DNA of 6,189 bases, taken from NCBI GenBank assembly GCA_018815265.1, contig JAHIYG010000073.1:1-6189 (forward strand), read 5' to 3'. The number at the start of each line of letters is the position of its first letter. Within the stretch, counting starts at the first letter, position 1. Source of the DNA: Candidatus Altarchaeota archaeon. GTDB taxonomy: Archaea; Altiarchaeota; Altiarchaeia; IMC4; SCGC-AAA252-I15. The notes under the pieces are model-generated. The model had not been told where the DNA came from. It worked only from the letters and a program-made list of their open reading frames with translations, and searched no databases. This document shows positions 1 to 6,189 of the stretch, piece by piece. A program made the translations under genes and the position numbers.

Positions 1-348
1 ACCGTGCCAGGGATTAAGGACTTGCCTGTCGCCTGCAAGCTCGCACTCAAGGACTGTGACATTTGCGTGGCATGCGGGATGCCTGGCGGTGCTGAAAAGG
101 ATAGGGTCTGCGCGCATGAGGCTTCCCAGGGCTTGATTAATGCGCAGCTCATGTGTGACAAACACATTATTGAGGTCTTCGTGCATGAAGACGAGGCACA
201 GGATGAAAAAAATCTTAAGAAGATTGTGGTGGACAGGTGTAGAAAACACGCTAGAAACGCAGTCTACCTCCTGAAGAATCCGGAGTGGCTTGGGAAAAAC
301 GCGGGAAAGGGCCTGAGACAGGGTTTCGAAAATGCAGGCTCGATTTAA
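1..348 (+). CDS. ribC: Archaeal-type riboflavin synthase, 3' part (5' end outside window)
   Basis: Last step of riboflavin synthesis: dismutation of two 6,7-dimethyl-8-ribityllumazine molecules into riboflavin and the pyrimidine diamine; cytosolic. The 115 visible residues carry the archaeal RibC pattern: VPGIKDLPVACK near the edge, GMPGGAEKD, VCAHEAS, then KHIIEVFVHEDEA, and a C-terminal AGKGLRQGFENAG. This family is related to lumazine synthase, not to the bacterial trimeric RibE. As I recall, family members are about 155 residues, so roughly 40 N-terminal residues lie upstream. The GTG at base 4 encodes an internal valine of the conserved VPGIKDLP motif and is not the start; the frame is open to base 1. 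It ends 30 bases before ribH and is probably co-transcribed with it. Identification is firm; only the start is missing. Confidence 0.93.
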   Translation, partial: TVPGIKDLPVACKLALKDCDICVACGMPGGAEKDRVCAHEASQGLINAQLMCDKHIIEVFVHEDEAQDEKNLKKIVVDRCRKHARNAVYLLKNPEWLGKNAGKGLRQGFENAGSI

Positions 349-365
349 TACTAAAAAAAAAATAT

Positions 366-370
366 GAGGT
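366..370 (+). promoter_or_regulatory. Ribosome binding site of ribH
   Basis: GAGGT lies 8 bases before the ATG at 379, inside an otherwise A-rich 30-base gap between ribC and ribH. It is the only good Shine-Dalgarno match in front of any plus-strand start here, and it supports the ATG at 379 as the ribH start. The later genes of the chain overlap their predecessors and have weak or no such motif. Confidence 0.6.
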
Positions 371-378
371 AAAAAAAG

Positions 379-828
379 ATGGAGAGGATAAGTTTGGGTT
401 TTGTTGTTGGGGAGTTCAACGCGGACATAACGCAGTTGATGATGGAGCGGGCTCAGGCGCATGCCGAGTTTCTGGATTGCAATGTGACGCATATAGTCAG
501 GGTTCCAGGGGCTTTTGACACGCCAATTGCAATTAAAGCCTTGATGGAGCGAGAGGACGTAGACGCTGTTGTCGCATTGGGGGCTGTCTTAGAGGGTGAT
601 ACAGACCACGACCAGGTCGTTGCACAGCATGCGGCGAGGAAGATGATGGATTTGGCGTTGGAATACGGCAAACCAGTTGGTTTGGGGGTTTCAGGGCCGG
701 GAATGAGTAGGGCACAAGGCCAGGCAAGGATTGACGACTATGCAAGAAGGGGTGTTGAAGCAGCTGTTAAGCTTGTTAAGAGGCTGCGTGTTGTGGCAAA
801 GAAGAATGCTCCGCAGATGATAGGATGA
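379..828 (+). CDS. ribH: 6,7-dimethyl-8-ribityllumazine synthase
   Basis: Condenses 5-amino-6-ribitylamino-uracil with 3,4-dihydroxy-2-butanone 4-phosphate to form the lumazine that RibC uses; expected to form cytosolic oligomers or capsids. The 149 residues cover the whole family: EFN at 12-14, the substrate-binding VPGAFDTP at 42-49, the loop GDTDHD at 73-78 with presumed general-base His77, and SGPGMSRAQ at 105-113. The short form and the GPGMSR segment look like archaeal lumazine synthases more than bacterial ones. The last dozen residues (VVAKKNAPQMIG) extend past the usual conserved end and look unstructured. The start is supported by GAGGT 8 bases upstream. The stop overlaps the ribA start as ATGA, which suggests translational coupling. 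Confidence 0.96.
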   Translation: MERISLGFVVGEFNADITQLMMERAQAHAEFLDCNVTHIVRVPGAFDTPIAIKALMEREDVDAVVALGAVLEGDTDHDQVVAQHAARKMMDLALEYGKPVGLGVSGPGMSRAQGQARIDDYARRGVEAAVKLVKRLRVVAKKNAPQMIG

Positions 829-1400
829 TTGAATCCACAAAGGAGACGACACTCCCTACAGAATATGGTATATTCCACATTAAATCATACAAGGACGAGC
901 AACGCAGGGAACATCTTGCAGTCTATGTCGGCGACGTGTGCGGGGAAGACATCCCGGTTAGGATACACTCAGAGTGTTTGACTGGAGACACACTAAAGTC
1001 CTTGAAATGCGACTGCGGAATGCAGCTTGAGCTGGCGTTAAGGTACATACAGGAAAAAGGTGTTGGGGCAGTGTTGTATCTCAGGCAGGAAGGCAGGGGA
1101 ATAGGTTTATTCAACAAAATCAACGCATATGTCCTGCAGGAAGGAGGTAAGGATACTGTCGAAGCCAACAACCTTTTGGGCTTCCCTGCTGACATGAGGG
1201 ACTACAGAGTCGCTGCTGAGATGCTAAATGACTTGGGTGTCAGGTCCGTTGTGCTTTTAACCAATAACCAGGGAAAAATAGATGGTCTTGCAGAGTCGGG
1301 AATACGGGTTGTTGATAGGATGCCCCTAAAGACCGAACCCACAGAGTACAATAGAGGCTATCTAAAGACAAAAAAAGAGAAACTGAACCATATGCTATGA
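825..1400 (+). CDS. ribA: GTP cyclohydrolase II
   Basis: First committed step of riboflavin synthesis: opens the imidazole ring of GTP, releasing formate and pyrophosphate and giving 2,5-diamino-6-ribosylamino-pyrimidinone phosphate. At 191 residues it is close to the stand-alone bacterial enzyme (about 196 in E. coli) and is not fused to a RibB domain. Visible motifs are LPTEYG at 10-15, RIHSECLTGD at 46-55, Zn ligands Cys51, Cys62 and Cys64, RQEGRGIGL at 87-95, Tyr102, Asp123 and Arg125 (matching the catalytic region of the E. coli protein at a constant offset of three), and LTNN with Lys151 for guanine recognition. All key residues are present, so it should be active. It overlaps ribH and ribD by 4 bases each. 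Many archaea instead use the unrelated GTP cyclohydrolase III, so this gene may have a bacterial origin (inference). Confidence 0.96.
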   Translation: MIESTKETTLPTEYGIFHIKSYKDEQRREHLAVYVGDVCGEDIPVRIHSECLTGDTLKSLKCDCGMQLELALRYIQEKGVGAVLYLRQEGRGIGLFNKINAYVLQEGGKDTVEANNLLGFPADMRDYRVAAEMLNDLGVRSVVLLTNNQGKIDGLAESGIRVVDRMPLKTEPTEYNRGYLKTKKEKLNHML

Positions 1401-2449
1401 AAGACGAAGAGTATATGAGGCGGGCTTTGAATATTTCCCTGCAAGGCAATCCCTCACCTAACCCGTATGTGGGTGCAGTCGTTGTGAGAGAGGGAGAAAT
1501 AATCTCTGAAGGATACCATAAAAAGGCTGGGATGCCACATGCCGAAACAGAGGCATTGGATAAAGTAGATGCAATGGGGGCGACACTTTACGTCACACTT
1601 GAGCCGTGTTCGCATCATGGGAGGACGCCACCGTGCACAGACAAAATAATCAAGTCAGGAATAAAAAAGGTCGTGTATGGCGTAGACGACCCGACAGAAA
1701 AAGTCAAAGGCCGGGAGGCATTGGAGGCTGCGGGCATTGAGGTTGTATCTGGCGTATTGGAGAGCGAGTGTAGAAGAGTTAATGAGGTTTTTTTCAAGTA
1801 TTCGACTACAGGGCTGCCGTATGTCGTCTTGAAGGCTGCATTAACTTTGGACGGGCAGATTGCAACAGCATCAGGAGATAGCAGATGGATTACCTGCGAA
1901 AAATCCAGAGAGGAAGTGCATCGGTTGAGGAGCAGATACGACGCCCTCTTAGTGGGCGTAAATACTGTATTGCGAGATGACCCGATGCTTACATCAAGGA
2001 TTAGTGGGGGCAGAAACCCGCTGAGGGTTGTACTTGACTCTACCCTGAGGACACCATCTGATTCAAGGGTTTTGTCTGACAGAAACGTCCTGATTGCAAC
2101 CACAAAAAACCACCCAGTTGAGAAGAAGAAAATACTGGTGGGGAAGGTAGAAATTATGGTCTTTGATTCTGAGAGGGTGGATTTAGATGAGCTCTTGAAA
2201 AAACTGGGGAAGAAAGGAGTCACTTCTGTGATGGTCGAGGGGGGCTCCGAAGTGTTTACTTCGTTTCTCGCGCAAAATCTAGTGGACAAATTCCATCTGT
2301 TTATTGCACCAAAGATTATGGGGGGATTGAACAAGCCCGCCTTCACAGGTGAGGGAATAAATTCCATGAAGGAGGTATTTAATGTTGAGTTCACATCAGT
2401 TGAGAGGATTGGATGCGACATAATGGTTGAGGCATACCCGAAAAAATGA
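1397..2449 (+). CDS. ribD: Bifunctional pyrimidine deaminase / reductase RibD
   Basis: Carries out the two steps after RibA: deamination of the pyrimidine ring, then NADPH-dependent reduction of the ribose side chain to ribityl. The deaminase half (about 1-140) has PNPYVGAVVV at 21-30, PHAE with Zn ligand His48 and proton-shuttle Glu50, and the PCSHHGRTPPC segment with Zn ligands Cys71 and Cys80. The reductase half (about 141-350) has KAALTLDGQIA at 146-156, VGVNTVLRDDPMLT at 187-200, VEGGSEV at 280-286 and APKIMGG at 304-310. The length of 350 is normal for the fused bacterial enzyme. The fusion implies the bacterial order of deamination before reduction; archaea using ArfC reduce first with a stand-alone reductase. 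It starts within the ribA stop (ATGA), and its own stop overlaps the next start in the same way. Confidence 0.96.
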   Translation: MKDEEYMRRALNISLQGNPSPNPYVGAVVVREGEIISEGYHKKAGMPHAETEALDKVDAMGATLYVTLEPCSHHGRTPPCTDKIIKSGIKKVVYGVDDPTEKVKGREALEAAGIEVVSGVLESECRRVNEVFFKYSTTGLPYVVLKAALTLDGQIATASGDSRWITCEKSREEVHRLRSRYDALLVGVNTVLRDDPMLTSRISGGRNPLRVVLDSTLRTPSDSRVLSDRNVLIATTKNHPVEKKKILVGKVEIMVFDSERVDLDELLKKLGKKGVTSVMVEGGSEVFTSFLAQNLVDKFHLFIAPKIMGGLNKPAFTGEGINSMKEVFNVEFTSVERIGCDIMVEAYPKK

Positions 2450-3228
2450 CTGATGAAGTTGTTTCACTGAAGAATGTGCAAAAGTGGCTCGGTGAAAAGA
2501 AGGTCTTAACAGACATAGATTTTAATGTGTCAAAGGGCCAGCATTACGTCGTCTTGGGTTTGAACGGGTCGGGCAAGACAACGCTTCTGAGGATTGCAAC
2601 AGGGATGATTTGGCCTACTGAAGGGCAGGTATGTCTCTTTGGCAGAAGGCTTGGCAGCTTTGACATAAGGTCTGTTAAAAGGGATATTGGATGGGTCAGT
2701 TCCTTCATGAACATGAGGATTCCAATAAGCCAGACACTTCTTGAGCTTGTTTTGTCGGGTAGATACGGCAGCTACGGATTGTATGACCATCCAACTGAAG
2801 AAAACATCGATAGGGCTCATCAGCTTATTAGGGACTGGGGACTTGATGGATTTGAGGGGTATGAGTTCCAGTGGCTGTCGCAGGGTGAGAAACAGAAAGC
2901 ATTGATTGCGCGAGCCCTTATGCCGGAACCCAAGCTTCTGATACTTGACGAGCCGTGCGTCGGATTAGATATGAAATCCAGAGAGGAGTTCCTCAAGCAT
3001 ATCTCAAGGCTTTGCAACGCAGGGCCAACAATCGTCTATGTCACACACCACATTGAAGAGATTCTGCCGGAGTTCACAGACGCCCTGCTATTGAAAAAAG
3101 GGATGAAACTAGCATGTGGTAGGATTGCAGAGACAGTCAACACAGTAAACATCAGGAAATGCTTTGACATAGACGCAGAAGTCAATATATCGGATGGAAG
3201 GTACATGCTTGGATTAAATGATGGATAA
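2446..3228 (+). CDS. ABC-type ATPase, YlmA-like, no permease nearby
   Basis: A single nucleotide-binding domain of 260 residues. Walker A is GLNGSGKT at 38-45, the signature is LSQGE at 144-148, Walker B is LLILDE at 164-169 with catalytic Glu169, the D-loop is GLD at 173-175, and the switch histidine is His201 in VTHHIEE. The segments IGWVSS, SQGEKQ, ILDEPC and THHIEEILP resemble the Bacillus YlmA group and related ATPases often annotated as metal or molybdate importers. Where the Q-loop glutamine is expected (IGYVPQ in typical proteins) this one reads IGWVSS, so Ser86 occupies that place; I believe this is shared by the YlmA group. There is no hydrophobic segment and no transmembrane partner in the window, so the substrate cannot be stated and a non-transport role is possible. 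It shares ATGA with ribD, and its last 11 bases overlap the next gene. Confidence 0.88.
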   Translation: MTDEVVSLKNVQKWLGEKKVLTDIDFNVSKGQHYVVLGLNGSGKTTLLRIATGMIWPTEGQVCLFGRRLGSFDIRSVKRDIGWVSSFMNMRIPISQTLLELVLSGRYGSYGLYDHPTEENIDRAHQLIRDWGLDGFEGYEFQWLSQGEKQKALIARALMPEPKLLILDEPCVGLDMKSREEFLKHISRLCNAGPTIVYVTHHIEEILPEFTDALLLKKGMKLACGRIAETVNTVNIRKCFDIDAEVNISDGRYMLGLNDG

Positions 3229-4663
3229 GAAAAAGATTTTGTTGGCTTTAATAATTTTTTCCGGGTTTTTCTTGAGGTCATATAGTCTATTTCTGCCAAC
3301 ACTCTCTGACAGCGGAATATACGCATATTTAGCCTACGAGGTTTACAATGGAAAAAAACCATATGTTGATTTTTTCATGCCAGCGCCCCCATTGGATATA
3401 TACCTTATATCGCTGTCATATCGTATTTTTGGAGTAAGCATAGCATCTTCAATGCTGCCCACCGTATTTTTCTCCTGCCTTTCAATACCGCTGGTTTATG
3501 TGGCTGCTAAAAAATTCTATGGTGATGATGCCGCTCTTTTAGCAACTTTTGCATTTTCTCTTGAACCAAACATAATAGCATACACATCAAATAACTTCCT
3601 GACATCCGAGCCGTTGTTCTTCAGCCTCCTCGCATCATATCTTTACCTCAGCGGATTAGGCGGCAAAAGTAGATGCTTGTTTTTTGCAGGACTTAGCGCA
3701 GGCCTTGCGACAATGGGAAAATACCTCGGTTTAATGGTTTTTGTCTCGATGGTTATCCACACTCTATTGATCAGAAAGAGTTTAAAGAGCATCTTGGTTG
3801 TGTCTAGCGGATTCTTGTCTGTAATTTTGCTGTTCATGTTTCTTTTCCTCTCCCAGGAAATGATTGACCAAACAGCCGTGTATTACCTTCTCAGAGAGGG
3901 TTTTCCAATCGAGGCCAAACTCACGGTAGTACTGCCGTCGATTTTTGGGTTCTATGCCCTGACTGCAATGCTTTTTTTCATGGGTCTGGGAAACCTTATT
4001 GGCCTCAATATTTGGAAAGACCATGACAAGTATTTCACCATCAATATTTTAGTCGCTATCTTGTCGATACTCGCGATTAACAACAATCATTTTTTCATGT
4101 ATGGAGTATACTTTAGTATTTCAGTGTATGCTATGGTGCTTTTGGGCTGTAGAACGCTAGATTACGTCAACAAACCCATGTTTTTGCTTCTCCTGTTCTT
4201 ATTCCTGGGATTTACGGCAGTGAGTGACATAAGAATAATGACATGCAATAGTTTAGTTTCTACGACACTTGCTGAAGATATTGAAGGTGCAAAGGAGTAC
4301 ATACTTGCGAATACAGATGAAAACAGCAAACTTCTGGTTATTGATTATCCCCTGCATTACATACCTCTTCTCACAAAAAGACAGATAGTGGCAAAAGGCA
4401 TTGATTTGGATACATACAGGCTGGATTTTGACCTGGATGATGAGGGGATAAATTCGATGAAAGAGGAGGCATCATTTATTCTACACCTTGATTTCGAGAA
4501 TAACCCGGAGGTTAACAGGTTATTGAAGAGGGAGGATGAATTAAATGACAGGTTTGGCGTATCCACTGATGCGGCTAAAATCAGGAACAAGATATTGTTG
4601 GAGGAGACAACGAAGGTTTATGAATCAGGTCCGGTTAGGATTCACTCAGTAGATCCACAATAG
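3218..4663 (+). CDS. Multi-spanning GT-C glycosyltransferase, ArnT/PMT-like (family GT39/83 type)
   Basis: Probable integral membrane enzyme moving a sugar from a polyprenyl-phosphate donor to a lipid, protein or glycan outside the membrane. The 481 residues begin with a hydrophobic helix (about 7-28), then the first outer loop LSDSGIYAYLAYEVYNGKKP (29-48) followed by YVDFFMPAPP, the typical ArnT-like loop normally written DEG...PY.DFF..KPP. Further landmarks are SNNFLTSEPLFF at 124-135 and GLATMGKYLGL at 161-171. About ten hydrophobic stretches reach to roughly 332, followed by a soluble C-terminal region (about 340-481). Asp31 is kept as the probable catalytic acid, but the usual Glu after it is Ser32. 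The start at 3218 overlaps the ATPase by 11 bases; a second ATG follows at 3221 and is equally possible. T-rich codons fit the hydrophobic content. The acceptor is unknown. The 3' end overlaps the opposing endonuclease gene. Confidence 0.8.
   Translation: MMDKKKILLALIIFSGFFLRSYSLFLPTLSDSGIYAYLAYEVYNGKKPYVDFFMPAPPLDIYLISLSYRIFGVSIASSMLPTVFFSCLSIPLVYVAAKKFYGDDAALLATFAFSLEPNIIAYTSNNFLTSEPLFFSLLASYLYLSGLGGKSRCLFFAGLSAGLATMGKYLGLMVFVSMVIHTLLIRKSLKSILVVSSGFLSVILLFMFLFLSQEMIDQTAVYYLLREGFPIEAKLTVVLPSIFGFYALTAMLFFMGLGNLIGLNIWKDHDKYFTINILVAILSILAINNNHFFMYGVYFSISVYAMVLLGCRTLDYVNKPMFLLLLFLFLGFTAVSDIRIMTCNSLVSTTLAEDIEGAKEYILANTDENSKLLVIDYPLHYIPLLTKRQIVAKGIDLDTYRLDFDLDDEGINSMKEEASFILHLDFENNPEVNRLLKREDELNDRFGVSTDAAKIRNKILLEETTKVYESGPVRIHSVDPQ
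4642..4663. other. Tail-to-tail coding overlap of convergent genes
   Basis: The glycosyltransferase stop (TAG at 4661-4663, plus strand) lies beyond the endonuclease Q stop (TGA at 4644-4642, minus strand), so 22 bases code on both strands. There is no intergenic space and no separate terminator hairpin or T-tract between the convergent units. Transcripts must therefore run into the opposing gene or stop inside it. Confidence 0.85.
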
Positions 4664-5880
4664 TCCCCTATGGTCTTTTGGTCTCCACTATAGTATATGT
4701 CCTTCTCGTTTGCTAGGGTAGGATGTCCGTATCTGCCTCCCCCGCCGGCGACGTATCTGAGCTTTCCCTGCCTTAACAGTTCGATTACTGAGGCTATCTT
4801 CGCGTCCTTCTCCTTGAGTTCATCCAAGTCTACATCTAAGAGGACTTTTATTTCAGTCCCAAACGCCCCCACTAAACCATCCCATATGCCTTTGACTTTC
4901 TTGCTGGTTATGGTCCTTATGCCATAAGCTAAGGATATTGCCTCTGCAAGAGGTATGATTTTCAGATAAGGCGGGCGGTGACGTGGATGCGCAGGCTTTT
5001 CAAGGTCAGCCAGCTCCTTAGCCCGTTCCTCAACCCCCTTTTTTATGAGGCCTCCGCATTCTGGACAGCGCCTTTTTATTTTCTGGGCCTGACTCCAGTT
5101 GAATTTAAGAAAACAGCGTGTGCACGCTGTCACATGGTATTTACCCTCAAGCGGGTTTAATCCAGCGTTTAATGTGAAGCCCCTGCCACCCTCATGTTTC
5201 AATGCCTTAACTATCTCCTCAAAAGACGGGTTTTCAACCAGTACCTTGTTAAATTCACGCCCCAGCCTGTGAGGCCATGGACTGTGACAGTCGCTGTTGC
5301 TCATAAATGTCAAATCCTTGAGTTCGCTTATTCTGTCAGCCATGTCTGTGTCTGCTGAGAGCCCCAACTCCAGAAAATGCACGTGTTTTAGGTTTGCCCC
5401 ATAGCAGTCCCTTAAGCAGTCATGCGATTTGTAGATTGAAGTCCACGGAGTGAAAGCATGGGATGGTCCAACCAATCCCCCTGCATCATTCACATAACCC
5501 ACAACATCCTCACCGCCCAAGTCGATGTTTGGCCTGCCATCTGTGTCCAAGTTCTTTGAATACGGTTTGAACTTCCCGTGCAGAGACTCGGCAGCCTCCA
5601 AAGAAGGTAGAAGCAGTATGTGGTGGACTCTGTTTTTGTCTTCGATTTCAGTCTGTATTATGAATCTTGTTTTTGAATGCTGGCTTACATATAGTCCGTC
5701 CTTCTCCCTCAGGTGTTCTGTGAGGTGTTTTCTCCAGCCGCTATGCAGTGCGTCTGCTGTCGCAACAACATCCAATCCCTTGAGGGGGGCATGCGATGCT
5801 ATGAGCGGTATGTTCATGTCATCGCTTGTGCCGCCGGAGTATCGTCCGTGTATGTGGAAGTCAGCGTTTAACTCTATCAT
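4642..5880 (-). CDS. Endonuclease Q (EndoQ), PHP-domain DNA repair nuclease
   Basis: EndoQ, first described from Pyrococcus furiosus, nicks DNA on the 5' side of deaminated bases (uracil, hypoxanthine, xanthine) and abasic sites. The protein has 412 residues, close to the roughly 420 of the Pyrococcus enzyme. The PHP domain (about 1-240) shows metal ligands in DFHIHGRYS (His9, His11), Asp43 in TADAL, Glu78 in TEIE, His86 or His87, His141 in PSHAF, and Asp197 with His199 in SNSDCHS. A zinc finger follows, with Cys253 and Cys256 (CTRC) and Cys272 and Cys275 (CPECGG). The C-terminal region (about 300-412) includes IIPLAEAISLAYG and a glycine-rich AGGGGRYGHP at 378-387. All metal residues seem intact. 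This is the group long annotated as TIGR00375. The ATG at 5880 sits inside the stop of the upstream gene (ATGA on the minus strand), and DFHIH beginning at residue 7 supports it as the start. Confidence 0.92.
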   Translation of the reverse strand: MIELNADFHIHGRYSGGTSDDMNIPLIASHAPLKGLDVVATADALHSGWRKHLTEHLREKDGLYVSQHSKTRFIIQTEIEDKNRVHHILLLPSLEAAESLHGKFKPYSKNLDTDGRPNIDLGGEDVVGYVNDAGGLVGPSHAFTPWTSIYKSHDCLRDCYGANLKHVHFLELGLSADTDMADRISELKDLTFMSNSDCHSPWPHRLGREFNKVLVENPSFEEIVKALKHEGGRGFTLNAGLNPLEGKYHVTACTRCFLKFNWSQAQKIKRRCPECGGLIKKGVEERAKELADLEKPAHPRHRPPYLKIIPLAEAISLAYGIRTITSKKVKGIWDGLVGAFGTEIKVLLDVDLDELKEKDAKIASVIELLRQGKLRYVAGGGGRYGHPTLANEKDIYYSGDQKTIGDYCGSTE

Positions 5881-6189
5881 CTCAATTTCAGCTCGTATAG
5901 TACGCTAGTGTATGTCCCCAATTCTAGGTCTTTATGGTGCCAGTCCTCGTTTTCAAAAGATAGTACAGGTTCTGCTTTGTAGTGGTTGAAAAGCTCCAAA
6001 CCATATAGTCCCTGTATTGGAAGAGGCATGTTTGTCTCCCTGTCCACAAAGTAGACTCCAGACTGTCTGGATATCGCCTTTATGTTGTCGTATGCTCTTC
6101 CAGTGGCCATGTTCACTGGGATTGTCTCGTCTTTGGGGCTTGCAGCAAGTATGCCACGCGCCAAAAAGTCATTTCCAGCACCCATTGTG
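5877..6189 (-). CDS. Unrecognised protein upstream of endonuclease Q, probably 5'-truncated by the window
   Basis: I do not recognise this family. The frame is open to the window edge. An ATG at 6185 would give 102 residues, but only one codon (Thr) is visible before it, so I cannot tell a true start from an internal methionine. Visible features are GAGNDFLARGI at the beginning, NMATGRAYDNIKAISRQ in the middle, a GVYFVDRETNMPLPIQG stretch, and a strand-rich end LELGTYTSVLYELKLR. There is no cysteine, membrane helix or known metal motif. The last part alternates polar and hydrophobic residues, as in a C-terminal beta-sheet domain (speculative). Its TGA overlaps the endonuclease Q ATG by 4 bases, so the two are very likely translated from one message. 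Its length and its coupling to a conserved gene argue that it is real. Confidence 0.6.
   Translation of the reverse strand, partial: TMGAGNDFLARGILAASPKDETIPVNMATGRAYDNIKAISRQSGVYFVDRETNMPLPIQGLYGLELFNHYKAEPVLSFENEDWHHKDLELGTYTSVLYELKLR

Noticed and set aside
4..6. GTG as start codon of the first gene.
   Set aside because: It encodes the valine of the conserved VPGIKDLP motif in the middle of RibC; the frame continues to base 1 and the N-terminal part is simply outside the window.
344..378. AT-rich stretch (TTTAATAC followed by a run of A) as a promoter for ribH, or as a place for an FMN riboswitch.
   Set aside because: A TATA-like element near 344-350 would be at a suitable distance for a leaderless start, but ribH has a Shine-Dalgarno at 366-370 and no BRE-like element is clear. 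The 30-base gap is far too short for an FMN riboswitch.
1615..2421. Long open frame on the minus strand (268 codons) opposite ribD.
   Set aside because: It is antisense to a fully conserved RibD with all motifs in frame, shows no recognisable domain, and is a shadow of ribD codon use.
2876..2890. LSQGE in the ABC ATPase as a degraded signature motif.
   Set aside because: LSQGE is a normal variant of LSGGQ, seen in the YlmA-type group; Walker A, Walker B and the switch histidine are intact.
5113..5130. Perfect 8-base inverted repeat (ACAGCGTG, 2-base spacer, CACGCTGT).
   Set aside because: It lies inside endonuclease Q and encodes the Thr-Ala-Cys-Thr-Arg-Cys part of the zinc finger. The symmetry comes from the repeated Thr and Cys codons and has no T-tract or operator-like context.
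5525..5908. Plus-strand open frame of 127 codons opposite endonuclease Q.
   Set aside because: It lies wholly against the PHP domain coding region and the preceding junction, and has no recognisable motif.
5877..6189. Assigning the last gene to HAD phosphatases (ATGRAYDNI resembles the TGR motif), diaminopimelate epimerase or lipid kinases (GAGNDF).
   Set aside because: The DxDGT motif and the other required motifs are absent, and the order and spacing of the matching words do not fit any of these families.

Overview
The window looks like part of a euryarchaeal-type or related uncultured archaeal chromosome of moderate base composition. The clearest taxonomic signals are an archaeal-type riboflavin synthase (RibC), an archaeal-style short lumazine synthase, and endonuclease Q, a DNA repair nuclease known mainly from archaea. 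Gene packing is very tight. Four neighbouring pairs share the 4-base ATGA stop/start overlap, one pair overlaps by 11 bases, and the two gene clusters meet tail to tail with a 22-base coding overlap. No RNA gene, mobile element, CRISPR array or riboswitch was seen, and no gap exceeds 30 bases.

Plus strand, 1-4663: a riboflavin biosynthesis cluster followed by two non-riboflavin genes in the same overlapping chain. The order is ribC (3' part only, cut by the window edge), ribH, ribA (GTP cyclohydrolase II), ribD (fused deaminase/reductase), a stand-alone ABC ATPase of the YlmA type, and a multi-spanning GT-C (ArnT/PMT-like) glycosyltransferase. The rib genes cover GTP to the pyrimidine intermediate (RibA, RibD), then lumazine (RibH) and riboflavin (RibC). 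The dihydroxybutanone phosphate synthase and the dephosphorylating enzyme are not in view. The mixture is notable. The two terminal enzymes are archaeal in type, whereas RibA and the fused RibD are the bacterial-type entry enzymes, in place of the GTP cyclohydrolase III / ArfB / ArfC route of many archaea.

Minus strand, 6189-4642: a two-gene cluster read toward the rib cluster. The first gene is unrecognised and runs to the window edge. Its stop overlaps the start of a full-length endonuclease Q (PHP domain, four-cysteine zinc finger, C-terminal region).

I did not find a convincing wholly new system. The points most worth a second look are the hybrid riboflavin pathway, the ABC ATPase and GT-C enzyme tied to it by overlapping reading frames, and the unidentified gene coupled to endonuclease Q.
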